64,000 nt of DNA from Nymphaea colorata (taxonomy: Eukaryota > Streptophyta > Magnoliopsida > Nymphaeales > Nymphaeaceae). The stretch is taken from positions 33,143,706 through 33,207,705 of the forward strand of contig NC_045139.1 of assembly GCF_008831285.2 (NCBI RefSeq). The letters run 5' to 3'. The position numbers and the translations under genes were made by a program. The notes beneath the pieces are model-generated. The model did no database searches, was not told the origin of the DNA, and worked only from the letters and a program-made list of their open reading frames with translations. Position 1 is the first letter of the stretch, and each line of letters begins with the position of its first letter. Below are positions 23,336 through 33,887 of the stretch, one piece after another.

Positions 23336-26300
23336 TGTCACGCCCCGACCTTTTTAACCCTCAAACTATTTTTTTTTTTTCTCAAAACATAAAGCATCGA
23401 GATGTGACTACCAAACAATTCAAATTGACGATGAGCCAAGCAATTCAAAACAATGGGGCGAACTTTCATTAATATAACCATTTTGTTTCATACAAATTCA
23501 CATCTATGTGCATGACCAAAATGCCCCAAAATCAATAACATTGATGCCTAACAAAAAGAAGACATCAATAAAACCAAAACATGACGCGCCGGCACTACAA
23601 ACGACAATCCCGAAACCACCCCAATAGGACGTGAGTGAAGCCATCCGCTCAACCTGTTGCCCCGGGTCCGCCAAAACCTGAAAAAGAAAACAACTGAAGG
23701 CTCAGCCTTCGCAGTATGGCAACAAGCCAGAAAAATGCCAAACCCTCTCAAGTAAGGCTCAAATAAAGGGACAAATATCAACCCATCTATCGTCATGTCG
23801 CGTCTGAGTGCGACACATAAAAGCCACTTGATGGCCACACTAACACAACATCAGTCACATGCGAAGCATGCTTAAACATAACACTTGCATTCATATCAAT
23901 CACATATACGTCAGTCACATGCATTCTGTCAAACACTTTGCATTTTCATTAACTTTAGTGCATTAACAGTTCCTGTAGGTGCAACACAGGCACGTGCACA
24001 CCGCGGGCGGCCTACAGCCGAGAGACAACCCCCGTGGTGGCCCATAACAGTATGGATCCATTTCACCCGCTGCAGCGGTAGAGCACTCATCCCTGGATGT
24101 GTGACGTCCAAGGTGAGATACTCAGCCTTCCCTAGGACACCCAGGTTGGGAAGGCAGGAGCCCAACGCTCCAAGCACAACACACAACAGAACCCTGGGGC
24201 CTTGCACCGCCTGCGCTCTGACAGGCGAGACCAGTGGCAATCAAGGGGGACGTCTCCCAAACACATAGCCACATCCCACTGGCCTCTCATCTCTTAGTTA
24301 TTCATTCTTATCATTACAGTTAAACATTCACAAGAAGACTGACTAACACACGAGGTTAATACACTTCCCGAGTGCACCCACACCTCCGATTACCTCTACA
24401 TGAGGTCTATACATACAGTAACAGTCATTGCTAGCCGTCATACCATACGGGTACAACTACCCTCCAAACATCCATTTGCATCATTGCCCATGGCAATGCA
24501 TATGCAACAACATACACATTTATATCAATCATCACATCAGTCATGTCAATCACCTCTTTGAAAAACATAGCCAATCCACGGAGAGTAGTCTCGATCTGCG
24601 GTTGGCTCGTAGCTGTCCTATGCAGTTATCATTCTATGATGCTTTCTAATGCACAATTGGGGTCGAGGAGACACTCGACTCGATACCCCACCTCATCTGT
24701 CCTAAACAGATATCAATTCTAGCATGCACATGCCAATGCGTAACATTTTTAAATCGAATGACTAATAATCTTTGTAACCCATTCATATCATGTAAGCAAC
24801 ATACACATACTCAATCACAAAACCGTCAATCAATTAACATCACAATCCTAGGATCCCTTGATCCTAGGAGCACCCAATCACACAATTGCCCCAGGCAGGA
24901 ATTTGCCTGGAAAGTTGCCATACCTGTGGCGCGCTCACCAAATTCTTCAAAATGCCTCAAGCTTCGAACTCAAGGTCGACGGGATGAGCCCGGTGCACCT
25001 GCAAACATAAACAAGAATAAGGTTTCTACTAGATTCCTACACCAATCAACCAGAAATGAACAGATACAAAAATAAAATCCTTGAGGCACGTGTCAGCGCC
25101 TCAAGAGGGCATCGACAGGTAGTGTCGACCAACGGGCTCTCCACAAGGCCTCCTCCTTTACGTCTTGACGTTGCCTTGAATTGTCAAGGCCTTCAACCAT
25201 CAATCAAACCGTCACTAAATCCTTCCTCAATAACGTTCTTTAAGTAAGGCATCAACCTCAAGTCACATCCCAAAACGCATATATCCCTAATTAACTTCAT
25301 GATACACCCGTTCACCGAAGTCTGCGCTACACTCCCTAAGACGGTTCCAAAACTTCCCCACAACCTCACAATCTCTACCATGTTTCCTTAAAGCTTCGAA
25401 ACTTAATCCATCATGCTAAAACGATCATTAAGTACGTGAATCATCACTTTCCAACGCAAATCCTAAGTTTCCCCCAAAAACAAAATTACTAACATGCGTC
25501 CCAAAATCATCAATTCTAAGCTCTAGCATGCTCGAACCATAATTATACATGCTCTAAAAGATAAATACTCATCATTTTGAGCTTGATTAGGTATTGCTCA
25601 CCCCAAACAAGCGTCCAAACTGCTACAACCCTTCTAGCAACCACTTAACACGTCCGATCAAGTGCCAATGCTCGAGATTGCTTGCTGTCGCTGCTCACTA
25701 CACACCCTACTAGCAGGTAAGAGGGGAAAAACGTCCCCTAAACTGCAAACCAACCCCAAACGCCCAAAAAGTTTAACACAAACTCTGTTGCTAGGAAAGA
25801 CCCACGGTAGTAGTTGGGGAAAAAAAACTGAAATAAACAAAGAAAAGGGGCGCTGACAGAGAGGAGAGACAGAGAGAGGAAGGGTTCGGTCAAGGGGGAA
25901 AACAGCCGTGGGGTGAGAAGAGAGAGAAAGAGCAGGCGGGGGAGTGCAGGTGAGTGAGAAGAGGGTCGAGCGGTAGAGAACCAGCGGAAAGAGGGGAAAG
26001 AAAATGGCGAGAGAGAAGAAGAGGGGACGTGCGGCAGAGAGCAAAACAGAAAAAAGGGCATGAGTGGCAGAGCAAGAAAAATCGCACGAGAGAGAGAGGG
26101 TTTACCCAGCAGCCGCCGCCGCCGTCGCCGCTGCCACCTCCGTCGCCGTCGCCGTTCCAGCCACCACCACCCGACCGTCACTCTCCTCCCTCTGCGCTGC
26201 CACAGGAGACCACCGGAGACAACGAAGAAGGAAGGGAAAAGCGAGGGAGAAGGGCCTCGCGTCGGGCCCTTACGCGAGTGGGGGTCGGTTCCGGGTCTGG

Positions 26301-26341
26301 ACCCTAGCTCGACCCGACCCGTCGAACCAACGAGCATTACA
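23336..26341 (-). repeat. 5' LTR of the gypsy element
   Basis: 3006 bp. It is identified as the 5' LTR because the tRNA-Met primer site adjoins it and the gag start (23111) faces away from it. It should carry the element's promoter. It ends at 26341 next to GATAT and then, 17 bp on, duplicated MHF1 sequence. Confidence 0.95.
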
Positions 26342-26346
26342 GATAT
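26342..26346. repeat. Target-site duplication GATAT, right
   Basis: Second copy of the GATAT at 15437-15441. It shows a simple insertion into a pre-existing GATAT next to the duplicated MHF1 segment. Confidence 0.92.
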
Positions 26347-26358
26347 TGAAACCCAGAT

Positions 26359-28266
26359 ATCGGCAGCTGGGAAGTATGCAATGGAAGTGTCCCAGCCGGT
26401 CGTTTCATGCATCGCCGATCTCGCTTTCAAATTCACAGGTACGAGGGAAAACTGAAGTGGAATTTCATTTTTGCTATGGTTTGGTGAATGGCGAGATTCT
26501 GTTTCTTGACTACTCTTGCACTATGAAAAATTGGTTTCCTTTTGTTGTTCTCTGTTTGGATATTGCGGGGTTGGAGTTATCTAGGATTGTCGAACCTTTC
26601 CTCTTCTGAGTAAGCGACAAGCAGGTCACTTGAGTCTTTTATGTTTCTGCATCTAGGCTTGGAATCGGAATTGTCTATCTGATCTTCACGTCCTTTCTTT
26701 GGAGGATTCACGTGGAAAATTTGACTTGTTTCAATGAATTAAGCTGTTTTTCTTGAATGATTGTTACAGCACACTGCTAGTTTGCAACTAATGAAGTGTT
26801 ATGAGAGACGACACCCCCTCGATCTGTTTAACAAGCGGAAAAAACTAACAGGCCTGTCAATGCTATGAATCCAAACATGAAATGGATCCGGATCTAAAGA
26901 GCATACATCAATCGGATACGATGCAACCACACGCAATCATGGCCTCATGGGAGAGAGCAAAAATCATGGGATCACACATCAGCAGGGAGCACAGCAAGAT
27001 AGACAAGCCAAGAGCGTAAGATCTGGGATTGAAAAAGATAAATATGACAATCTTGTGAAAATGGAAAGAGGAGATAATGATAATTCAAATGAGACCACTA
27101 CAATCAAGGAAATGAATACGAGAATGGAAACCTCCCAATGATTGATTAAGTTGGAGGCATTGTGGATGTAGCAGAATACTCAGTACTACGTTAAAAGACT
27201 TTCTTCTTGCTTTTTGAATTTTCTGTCATGATATCAGAGACAGTGCTCATGTTTGGTGGAGTAACCATTCCTTAAGAAGCAAATGTTGCCCCTTTTGGGT
27301 TCTCATTTGCTCTTTCCATTCTAAGGACACCAAGAACAGGACAACCTGCTCCTGGTAAGGGTAATCCTATCTACAACGTATTTTAGAAGGGACTTCATGG
27401 TTAGCCCGTCAGCACATCAAGTAGCCTGAACCTGGCATACCAATCCTAGTTTATAGCCGGGTGCTTGTTGGTCAGGGTGTGAATTTGCTGCCCAGCACAT
27501 ATGAGCTGGGTCTTCAGTCTTGGGCTACCTGTTCAGCCCGTTGTCTAGCTCTATTGTACATTTGATGTTCACGGAAATATAAGTACCGGTTCATTTTTTT
27601 ACCTAATATATTTCTTTATGTAATATTTTTTGTCAGTTTTTTCCAAGATCGCATCTTTAGATTTAAAAATATCTTTGTACAAAATTTAGGAACTCTATAA
27701 TACTTTATATTATGTTATGTGTACATTACCTATATTATTTTGTACAGTGTGGGCTATGAAATGGACTTTTACAACATTGGTTTGATACTTTGATGTAATA
27801 GACTGAATATATCATGGGATAAAGAACAAACAGATTCATGAATTTGTATATATACTCCATTGTGTATGAGAAAGCAATGAATTTTGGTAAGGGATTATAA
27901 AAATAAGGACCATGGGAATCATGCTTCTATTTCCCCTCTTTCTCTCTTCTGGTTAATATTGCACTATCAATTAAAATTTGGATTGGACAGAATGCTCATT
28001 GAACGGTGTGCCTAGTTCACTTCAAATTGCAAGTTCTCTAGCTGGCTCGTTCTCCAAGCGAAAGTTCAAATTCCAAAACCATTTCACATCTTGGTCTAAG
28101 CAGAAAGAAGTTATGTTATTTTTGCGACTCATCTATACAAAGGCTGTTCAGTTGGGAATGACACCATTATATGTTTTTGGGTTTAAGGAATTTTTGACGA
28201 ATCAATTGTGTGTGAGTGCAAGCATGTATGTGTTTTGCATTTTTCAGGTGTGTGTAACTTGATTCC
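26359..28266 (+). pseudogene. MHF1: Truncated MHF1/CENP-S copy A (exon 2 and most of intron 2)
   Basis: Homologous to 54435-56342 of the intact gene. It contains the 3' edge of intron 1, exon 2 (26367-26438, encoding AGKYAMEVSQPVVSCIADLA plus FKFT) and intron 2 up to GATTCC, stopping about 20 bp before exon 3. Exon 1, exon 3 and exon 4 are absent. I count about eight substitutions against the intact gene in 1.9 kb, and it shares those differences with copy B. The small frames at 26947-27141 and 27978-28262 are intronic and recur in all three copies. It cannot encode the histone fold. Confidence 0.88.
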
Positions 28267-29702
28267 GCACTTGATGTCAACTTGAAGTAGGGCCTCTTAT
28301 CTTTATGAGGACACGTGACTCTTCTCTTTAAGAGGATAAGTGTGATGACAAGTTATGTAATGCTTATATTCAAAATATTTTATTTTTGAAAGCATTGAAG
28401 TATTTATAATAATTTACTGTATTTAGTATGGAGAGATAAGGGGTTGGGTGGAAACTTCACTCTTTTTTTGGGTGGTGGGAAACCCGCTCAACCATATCAC
28501 ATACTAATGACAAAGTTAAGCATCGAATTATTGCGATTTGAATGACATAGAAGAGCCCTTGCACATAAAAAAAAAAGGGACAACCAAACATATTTCTCGA
28601 ATATTCAATACAATGGAAGACCAAATAAGTGAATATGATGCCTAACTAACAAGAGATATCTAAAATATATGACTAATTCGCTTATTCCACGTCTTAAATG
28701 GAATTTAATAATGCAAACCGTTGTCATTTTTTAGGAGGGAATCATCCCTTAGTCGCACGCATGTGCATAACGGAAAATTGGTAAAAACCATACCAAGGAC
28801 AAAAAATAGACTCATCAAAATTAATCAATAAAATATTTGTTCTACAACCTAACCTTTATAAATATGATACTAATAGTGATTTGGTGAGAAACATATATTA
28901 AGTTAATAATTTCTTCACTTTGATCACGTATCCTTAGTAACAACAAATTGGATGGCTTTTACGGCATCAAGATTCTGATAGTAGAAATGATAAAATTTTG
29001 CAATAAAAATGATTTGAATTAAAACATAATTTAGTGTTTATAAATACATCGAGAGGTACCCATTTTGTTTAAGACACATTTAAGAGGTATGGTTTTTATC
29101 CTTTACTCTAGTGCATGGTATTTACCAATCTCTCTCTTTTTCTTTAGATGCAAATGGTTCGATTCGGTCTGCATTTAACTTTTATTAATTTGTTCTCAAT
29201 CAAATCATATGCAATCAGACTTGAATTTAGATTTTTATGTTTTCAAAACTCTACGTGGTTCCGACTAGCTTAAGACCCGTCATCTATTTGTAACCAGGTC
29301 GGGCCCTTATCAAATCTAACCAAATCAAATAGACAAATACAAATGTCAAATCTTATTCTACTTGTTTAAAAATTTGAGCACGTTCCAAATCCAAATACGA
29401 TTACATATAATCTAATTGAGTCGAATCCAGTAAAAGCTGGATCCAACCCAAACCAGAACATGAGAGAGAAAGTCAACATTTGAAAAGAAAGAACAAACTA
29501 AGTGCTAGAAATGGCAAAAGCATAATAAAACCAACCAAGAATGCCGAGCGCGAGACAAAGAAACCGCGGAGAACAAGTTCTTCCGTATTGAATGACAAAG
29601 ATTTCTCTTATTTGATATTTACTTAGAACCTTTCTACCCAGGGAACAGAACGTTCCCCCTCTCCCCTTGCGTTCATGAGCTGCTTTCATCGTCCGTGGCG
29701 CT
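28267..29702. other. Arm-specific sequence between MHF1 fragment and UTP7-leader-like DNA
   Basis: Present in both inverted arms (reverse complement at about 34010-35435) but absent next to the intact MHF1 gene. No coding exon is recognised. It contains the MITE-like element 28777-29129. The junction at 28266/28267 marks where arm DNA departs from the MHF1 intron. Confidence 0.7.
28777..29129. mobile_element. MITE-like element with terminal inverted repeats, arm A
   Basis: The left end ATTGGTAAAAACCATACC and the reverse complement of the right end, ATTGGTAAATACCATGC, are imperfect terminal inverted repeats around 353 bp. The same element is at 34572-34924 in arm B. A diverged relative of its right half lies at about 59841-60060, ending TTTGGTATCTACCAATC. 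No target duplication is obvious. Confidence 0.5.
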
Positions 29703-32700
29703 AGGTTTTTCCTTTGTTTTTTCCTCTCTCCCTCGCGTCTCCCCTCTCTCTCTCTCTCTCTCTCAGGCGTCGTACGGCAAACTCCAAGTTCTCTCTCCCT
29801 CTCAAGCACGCAGGTTGCACTCTCCCGCCCTCTTTTAACTCGCCTGCTGCAGTCTTCTGTAGTTCGCCATCCCCCTCGCAGGTAACCCTAACCTCTCTCT
29901 CTCTGTCTCTCACTTTCTCTCTCCCCTTGTCTGTTGCGGCAGAAGAAGGGCGTAACGTATTATCGTAGCGATCAGACATGGTTCTCCTCGATGCAACGTC
30001 TCAACTTTAGGCTATTCTGGCGCTAGGTTTTTCCTTTTTTTTTTCCTCTCTCCCTCGCGTCTCCCCTCTCTCTCAGGCGTCGTACGGCAAACTCCAAGTT
30101 CTCTCTCCCTCTCGAGCACGCAGGTTTCCTCTCTCCCTCGCGTCTTCCCTCTCTCTCAGGCGTCATACGACAAACTCCAAGTTTTCTCTCTCTCTCGAGC
30201 ACGTAGGTTGCACTCTCCCGCCCTCTTTTAACTTGCCTGCAGCAGTCTTCTGCAGTTCGCCATCCCCCTCGCAGGTAACCCTAACCTCTCTCTCTCTGTC
30301 TCTCACTCTCACTCTCTCTCTCCCCTTGTCTGCCAAGGGCGTAACGTATTATCGTAGTGATCAGACATGGTTCGCCTCGATGCAACGTCTCAACTTTAGG
30401 CTATTCATTTGCTTCAGTGAGGCTGGACGACGGATATGGACCTAAAAAGGATAAGTGGTCTCACAAACATATACTTTTTCTGTTGAATCGTTTTAGACAG
30501 TGATATCGTGATATTGACTCTTGCTCTGAGCAAATAATGGTTATCACAGTACTAGTGTTCCAAGTTTTCTCTCCCTCTCGAGCACGTAGGTTGCACTCTC
30601 CCGCCCTCTTTTAACTCGCCTGCAGCAGTCTTCTGCAGTTCGCCATCCCCCTCGCAGGTAACCCTAACCTCTCTCTCTCTGTCTCTCACTATCACTCTCT
30701 CTCTCCCCTTGTCTGCCAAGGGCGTAACGTATTATCGTAGTGATCAGACATGGTTCGCCTCGATGCAACGTCTCAACTTTAGGCTATTCATTTGCTTCAG
30801 TGAGGCTGGACGACGGATATGGACCTAAAAAGGATAAGTGGTCTCACAAACATATACTTTTTCTGTTGAATCGTTTTAGACAGTGATATCGTGATATTGA
30901 CTCTTGCTCTGAGCAAATAATGGTTATCACAGTACTAGTGTTCCAAGTTTTCTCTCCCTCTCGAGCACGTAGGTTGCACTCTCCCGCCCTCTTTTAACTC
31001 GCCTGCAGCAGTCTTCTGCAGTTCGCCATCCCCCTCGCAGGTAACCCTAACCTCTCTCTCTCTGTCTCTCACTATCACTCTCTCTCTCCCCTTGTCTGCC
31101 AAGGGCGTAACGTATTATCGTAGTGATCAGACATGGTTCGCCTCGATGCAACGTCTCAACTTTAGGCTATTCATTTGCTTCAGTGAGGCTGGACGACGGA
31201 TATGGACCTAAAAAGGATAAGTGGTCTCACAAACATATACTTTTTCTGTTGAATCGTTTTAGACAGTGATATCGTGATATTGACTCTTGCTCTGAGCAAA
31301 TAATGGTTATCACAGTACTAGTGTTCCAAGTTTTCTCTCCCTCTCGAGCACGTAGGTTGCACTCTCCCGCCCTCTTTTAACTCGCCTGCAGCAGTCTTCT
31401 GCAGTTCGCCATCCCCCTCGCAGGTAACCCTAACCTCTCTCTCTCTGTCTCTCACTATCACTCTCTCTCTCCCCTTGTCTGCCAAGGGCGTAACGTATTA
31501 TCGTAGTGATCAGACATGGTTCGCCTCGATGCAACGTCTCAACTTTAGGCTATTCATTTGCTTCAGTGAGGCTGGACGACGGATATGGACCTAAAAAGGA
31601 TAAGTGGTCTCACAAACATATACTTTTTCTGTTGAATCGTTTTAGACAGTGATATCGTGATATTGACTCTTGCTCTGAGCAAATAATGGTTATCACAGTA
31701 CTAGTGTTCCAAGTTTTCTCTCCCTCTCGAGCACGTAGGTTGCACTCTCCCGCCCTCTTTTAACTCGCCTGCAGCAGTCTTCTGCAGTTCGCCATCCCCC
31801 TCGCAGGTAACCCTAACCTCTCTCTCTCTGTCTCTCACTATCACTCTCTCTCTCCCCTTGTCTGCCAAGGGCGTAACGTATTATCGTAGTGATCAGACAT
31901 GGTTCGCCTCGATGCAACGTCTCAACTTTAGGCTATTCATTTGCTTCAGTGAGGCTGGACGACGGATATGGACCTAAAAAGGATAAGTGGTCTCACAAAC
32001 ATATACTTTTTCTGTTGAATCGTTTTAGACAGTGATATCGTGATATTGACTCTTGCTCTGAGCAAATAATGGTTATCACAGTACTAGTGTTCCAAGTTTT
32101 CTCTCCCTCTCGAGCACGTAGGTTGCACTCTCCCGCCCTCTTTTAACTCGCCTGCAGCAGTCTTCTGCAGTTCGCCATCCCCCTCGCAGGTAACCCTAAC
32201 CTCTCTCTCTCTGTCTCTCACTATCACTCTCTCTCTCCCCTTGTCTGCCAAGGGCGTAACGTATTATCGTAGTGATCAGACATGGTTCGCCTCGATGCAA
32301 CGTCTCAACTTTAGGCTATTCATTTGCTTCAGTGAGGCTGGACGACGGATATGGACCTAAAAAGGATAAGTGGTCTCACAAACATATACTTTTTCTGTTG
32401 AATCGTTTTAGACAGTGATATCGTGATATTGACTCTTGCTCTGAGCAAATAATGGTTATCACAGTACTAGTGTTCCAAGTTTTCTCTCCCTCTCGAGCAC
32501 GTAGGTTGCACTCTCCCGCCCTCTTTTAACTCGCCTGCAGCAGTCTTCTGCAGTTCGCCATCCCCCTCGCAGGTAACCCTAACCTCTCTCTCTCTGTCTC
32601 TCACTATCACTCTCTCTCTCCCTTGTCTGCCAAGGGCGTAACGTATTATCGTAGTGATCAGACATGGTTCGCCTCGATGCAACGTCTCAACTTTAGGCTA

Positions 32701-33193
32701 TTCATTTGCTTCAGTGAGGCTGGACGACGGATATGGACCTAAAAAGGATAAGTGGTCTCACAAACATATACTTTTTCTGTTGAATCGTTTTAGACAGTGA
32801 TATCGTGATATTGACTCTTGCTCTGAGCAAATCATGGTTATCACAGTACTAGTGTTAGAAAAAACAGCTGGTCTTCGTAGTTTTGATTAATGTTGGTCGT
32901 ATTGGTTAGTTTGTTGGAAAAATCGGAAAGACTCCTGAAACGTAGTAAATTATCACTCGAGCAGCAATTTCAGGTAACTACAGTATTCTACAAAAGACTA
33001 TAGGTCACGAGGCTGTCTTCCAGACAACAAATCCAAGTTATCATGGTTTCTGGTACAAGAGCAGGTTTTTAAATATGATAGAGAATTGCTAGGAGCTTAA
33101 TATCGGTTTTGGAGATTTTAGTTGGTTCTTGTGTGTGTGTGTGTGTGTTTTTGTTTTGGTTTACATCAGGAAAAAAACAAATGTCCACATAAT
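29703..33193 (+). repeat. Amplified copy of the UTP7 upstream/leader region
   Basis: Collinear with the reverse complement of 51424-52400, the DNA directly upstream of UTP7. Both have a diverged unit with the GTTGCGGCAGAAGAAGG variant, then two short CGTACGGCAAACTCC blocks, then the full leader unit, then TTAGAAAAAACAGCTGGTC and a TG-repeat segment ending GTCCACATAAT. The difference is that the full leader unit is single next to UTP7 and present seven times here. At 32907-33061 there are 155 bp that the UTP7-side copy lacks. The + strand here corresponds to the UTP7 sense direction. Confidence 0.85.
30175..32855 (+). repeat. Tandem array, seven units of 383 bp
   Basis: The junction word TTCCAAG recurs at 30558, 30941, 31324, 31707, 32090 and 32473, exactly 383 bp apart each time; the first unit (30175-30557) is slightly diverged at its left edge. 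Units are almost identical to each other, including the CT-rich tract, AACCCTAA, GTAACGTATTATCG and the terminal TTATCACAGTACTAGTG. Each unit carries CGCAG|GTAACC, a good match to a splice donor. Such uniformity points to recent amplification or frequent homogenisation. This is not a CRISPR array: the repeats adjoin without spacers and are far too long. Confidence 0.95.
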
Positions 33194-33887
33194 TTGGAAA
33201 TATATTTCTGGAAATATAGGAAATATAAAAATGAAATGGGAAAAATCTTTTCGGTTCCAATTTTGGTATGTGTTTGATTTGTTGGAAATATATTTCCAAT
33301 TCTATATTTCTGAGTTTGATGGTATAGAAATATATTTCTAGATTTGAGCACATATTAAGAACAATGAGCAAATCTACTAGAAAAGACCTGAACCTATTTG
33401 AAATTCTACGAAAGGATAGTGTAGGATTGTGAGAACTCATAAACTTAAACCTTCTGAAATCCTAACTGTGCTCATTTTATGCAACTGCATTTGAGGAGGA
33501 AATCAAAATTACACATCTTCGTCCATTTTATGCAATTGCATTTGAAAGCAATTGAATACTGATCACACGTTGGCCATTATATAACAGCCCTTCCCATCAA
33601 TGTATTTTATTTTGATTCTGGTACCAAAAGAAAGGAAGAAACCAAAATAATTATAATAATGATAATAACGCCACAATCAATATAAGAAATTCATTGTGAA
33701 TTGGCTAGAAGCAAATTCATACATTTTTTAATGTTTTAGTCCAACTGCAACAAGGCAGCTAATTTTGCTGGACTGTCTTTGGAGAAATTTTCAGAATTTG
33801 AATTTTTTCTCTTCTGCTACAGTACTTTTCTCTTCTGCTACAGTACTATCATATAATAGTTTCTACGTTCAACAGGAAGACAACTTG
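33194..33887. other. Unique loop segment between array and arm B
   Basis: No gene seen. Contains three copies of the palindrome GAAATATATTTC (near 33200, 33280 and 33326) within 150 bp, and near 33847-33875 a 28-bp string shared in reverse complement with 14541-14569. It ends where arm B begins with GAGAGTGCAACCTG. Confidence 0.7.

Larger units (their letters stand above)
15442..26341 (-). mobile_element. Complete Ty3/gypsy LTR retrotransposon, Tekay/Del chromovirus-like
   Basis: A 10.9-kb element on the minus strand. The LTRs (15442-18454 and 23336-26341) start TGTCACGCCCCGACC and end CATTACA on the + strand, and 5-bp GATAT target duplications flank them. The primer-binding site (complement of initiator tRNA-Met) lies next to the 23336-26341 LTR, so that is the 5' LTR; a purine-rich tract lies next to the other. 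The gag-pol order is gag, protease, reverse transcriptase, RNase H, integrase, then a C-terminal chromodomain-like region ([13 protein letters not shown]...STWE). By eye the LTRs differ at roughly 16-18 substitutions plus a 6-bp repeat-unit change in 3 kb, so insertion is recent. One in-frame nonsense codon (20955-20957) breaks pol. The element landed 17 bp from the end of the duplicated MHF1 arm. Confidence 0.95.
26359..29824 (+). repeat. Inverted duplication, arm A
   Basis: 3466 bp that reappears in reverse complement as 33888-37343 (3456 bp) with very few differences, among them a longer CT run near 29751-29764 in arm A. It begins at ATCGGCAG at the MHF1 exon 2 acceptor and ends at CAGGTTGCACTCTC. 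Contents in order: truncated MHF1 (to 28266), about 1.4 kb of other sequence with a MITE-like element (28777-29129), then the start of UTP7-leader-like sequence. The loop between the arms is 29825-33887. Confidence 0.92.

Noticed and set aside
15442-26341. Idea that the retrotransposon created the truncated MHF1 copy by carrying it off
   Set aside because: Clean 5-bp target duplications and a primer site and polypurine tract at the LTRs show ordinary integration; MHF1 sequence lies outside the element.
26947-28262. Small frames of 64 and 94 codons that recur in three places, looking conserved
   Set aside because: They lie inside MHF1 intron 2 and recur only because the intron was duplicated; they match no family.
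30175-32855. Regular repeat array suggestive of CRISPR
   Set aside because: Units are 383 bp, directly adjoining without spacers, and copied from a plant gene leader; the locus is nuclear plant DNA.
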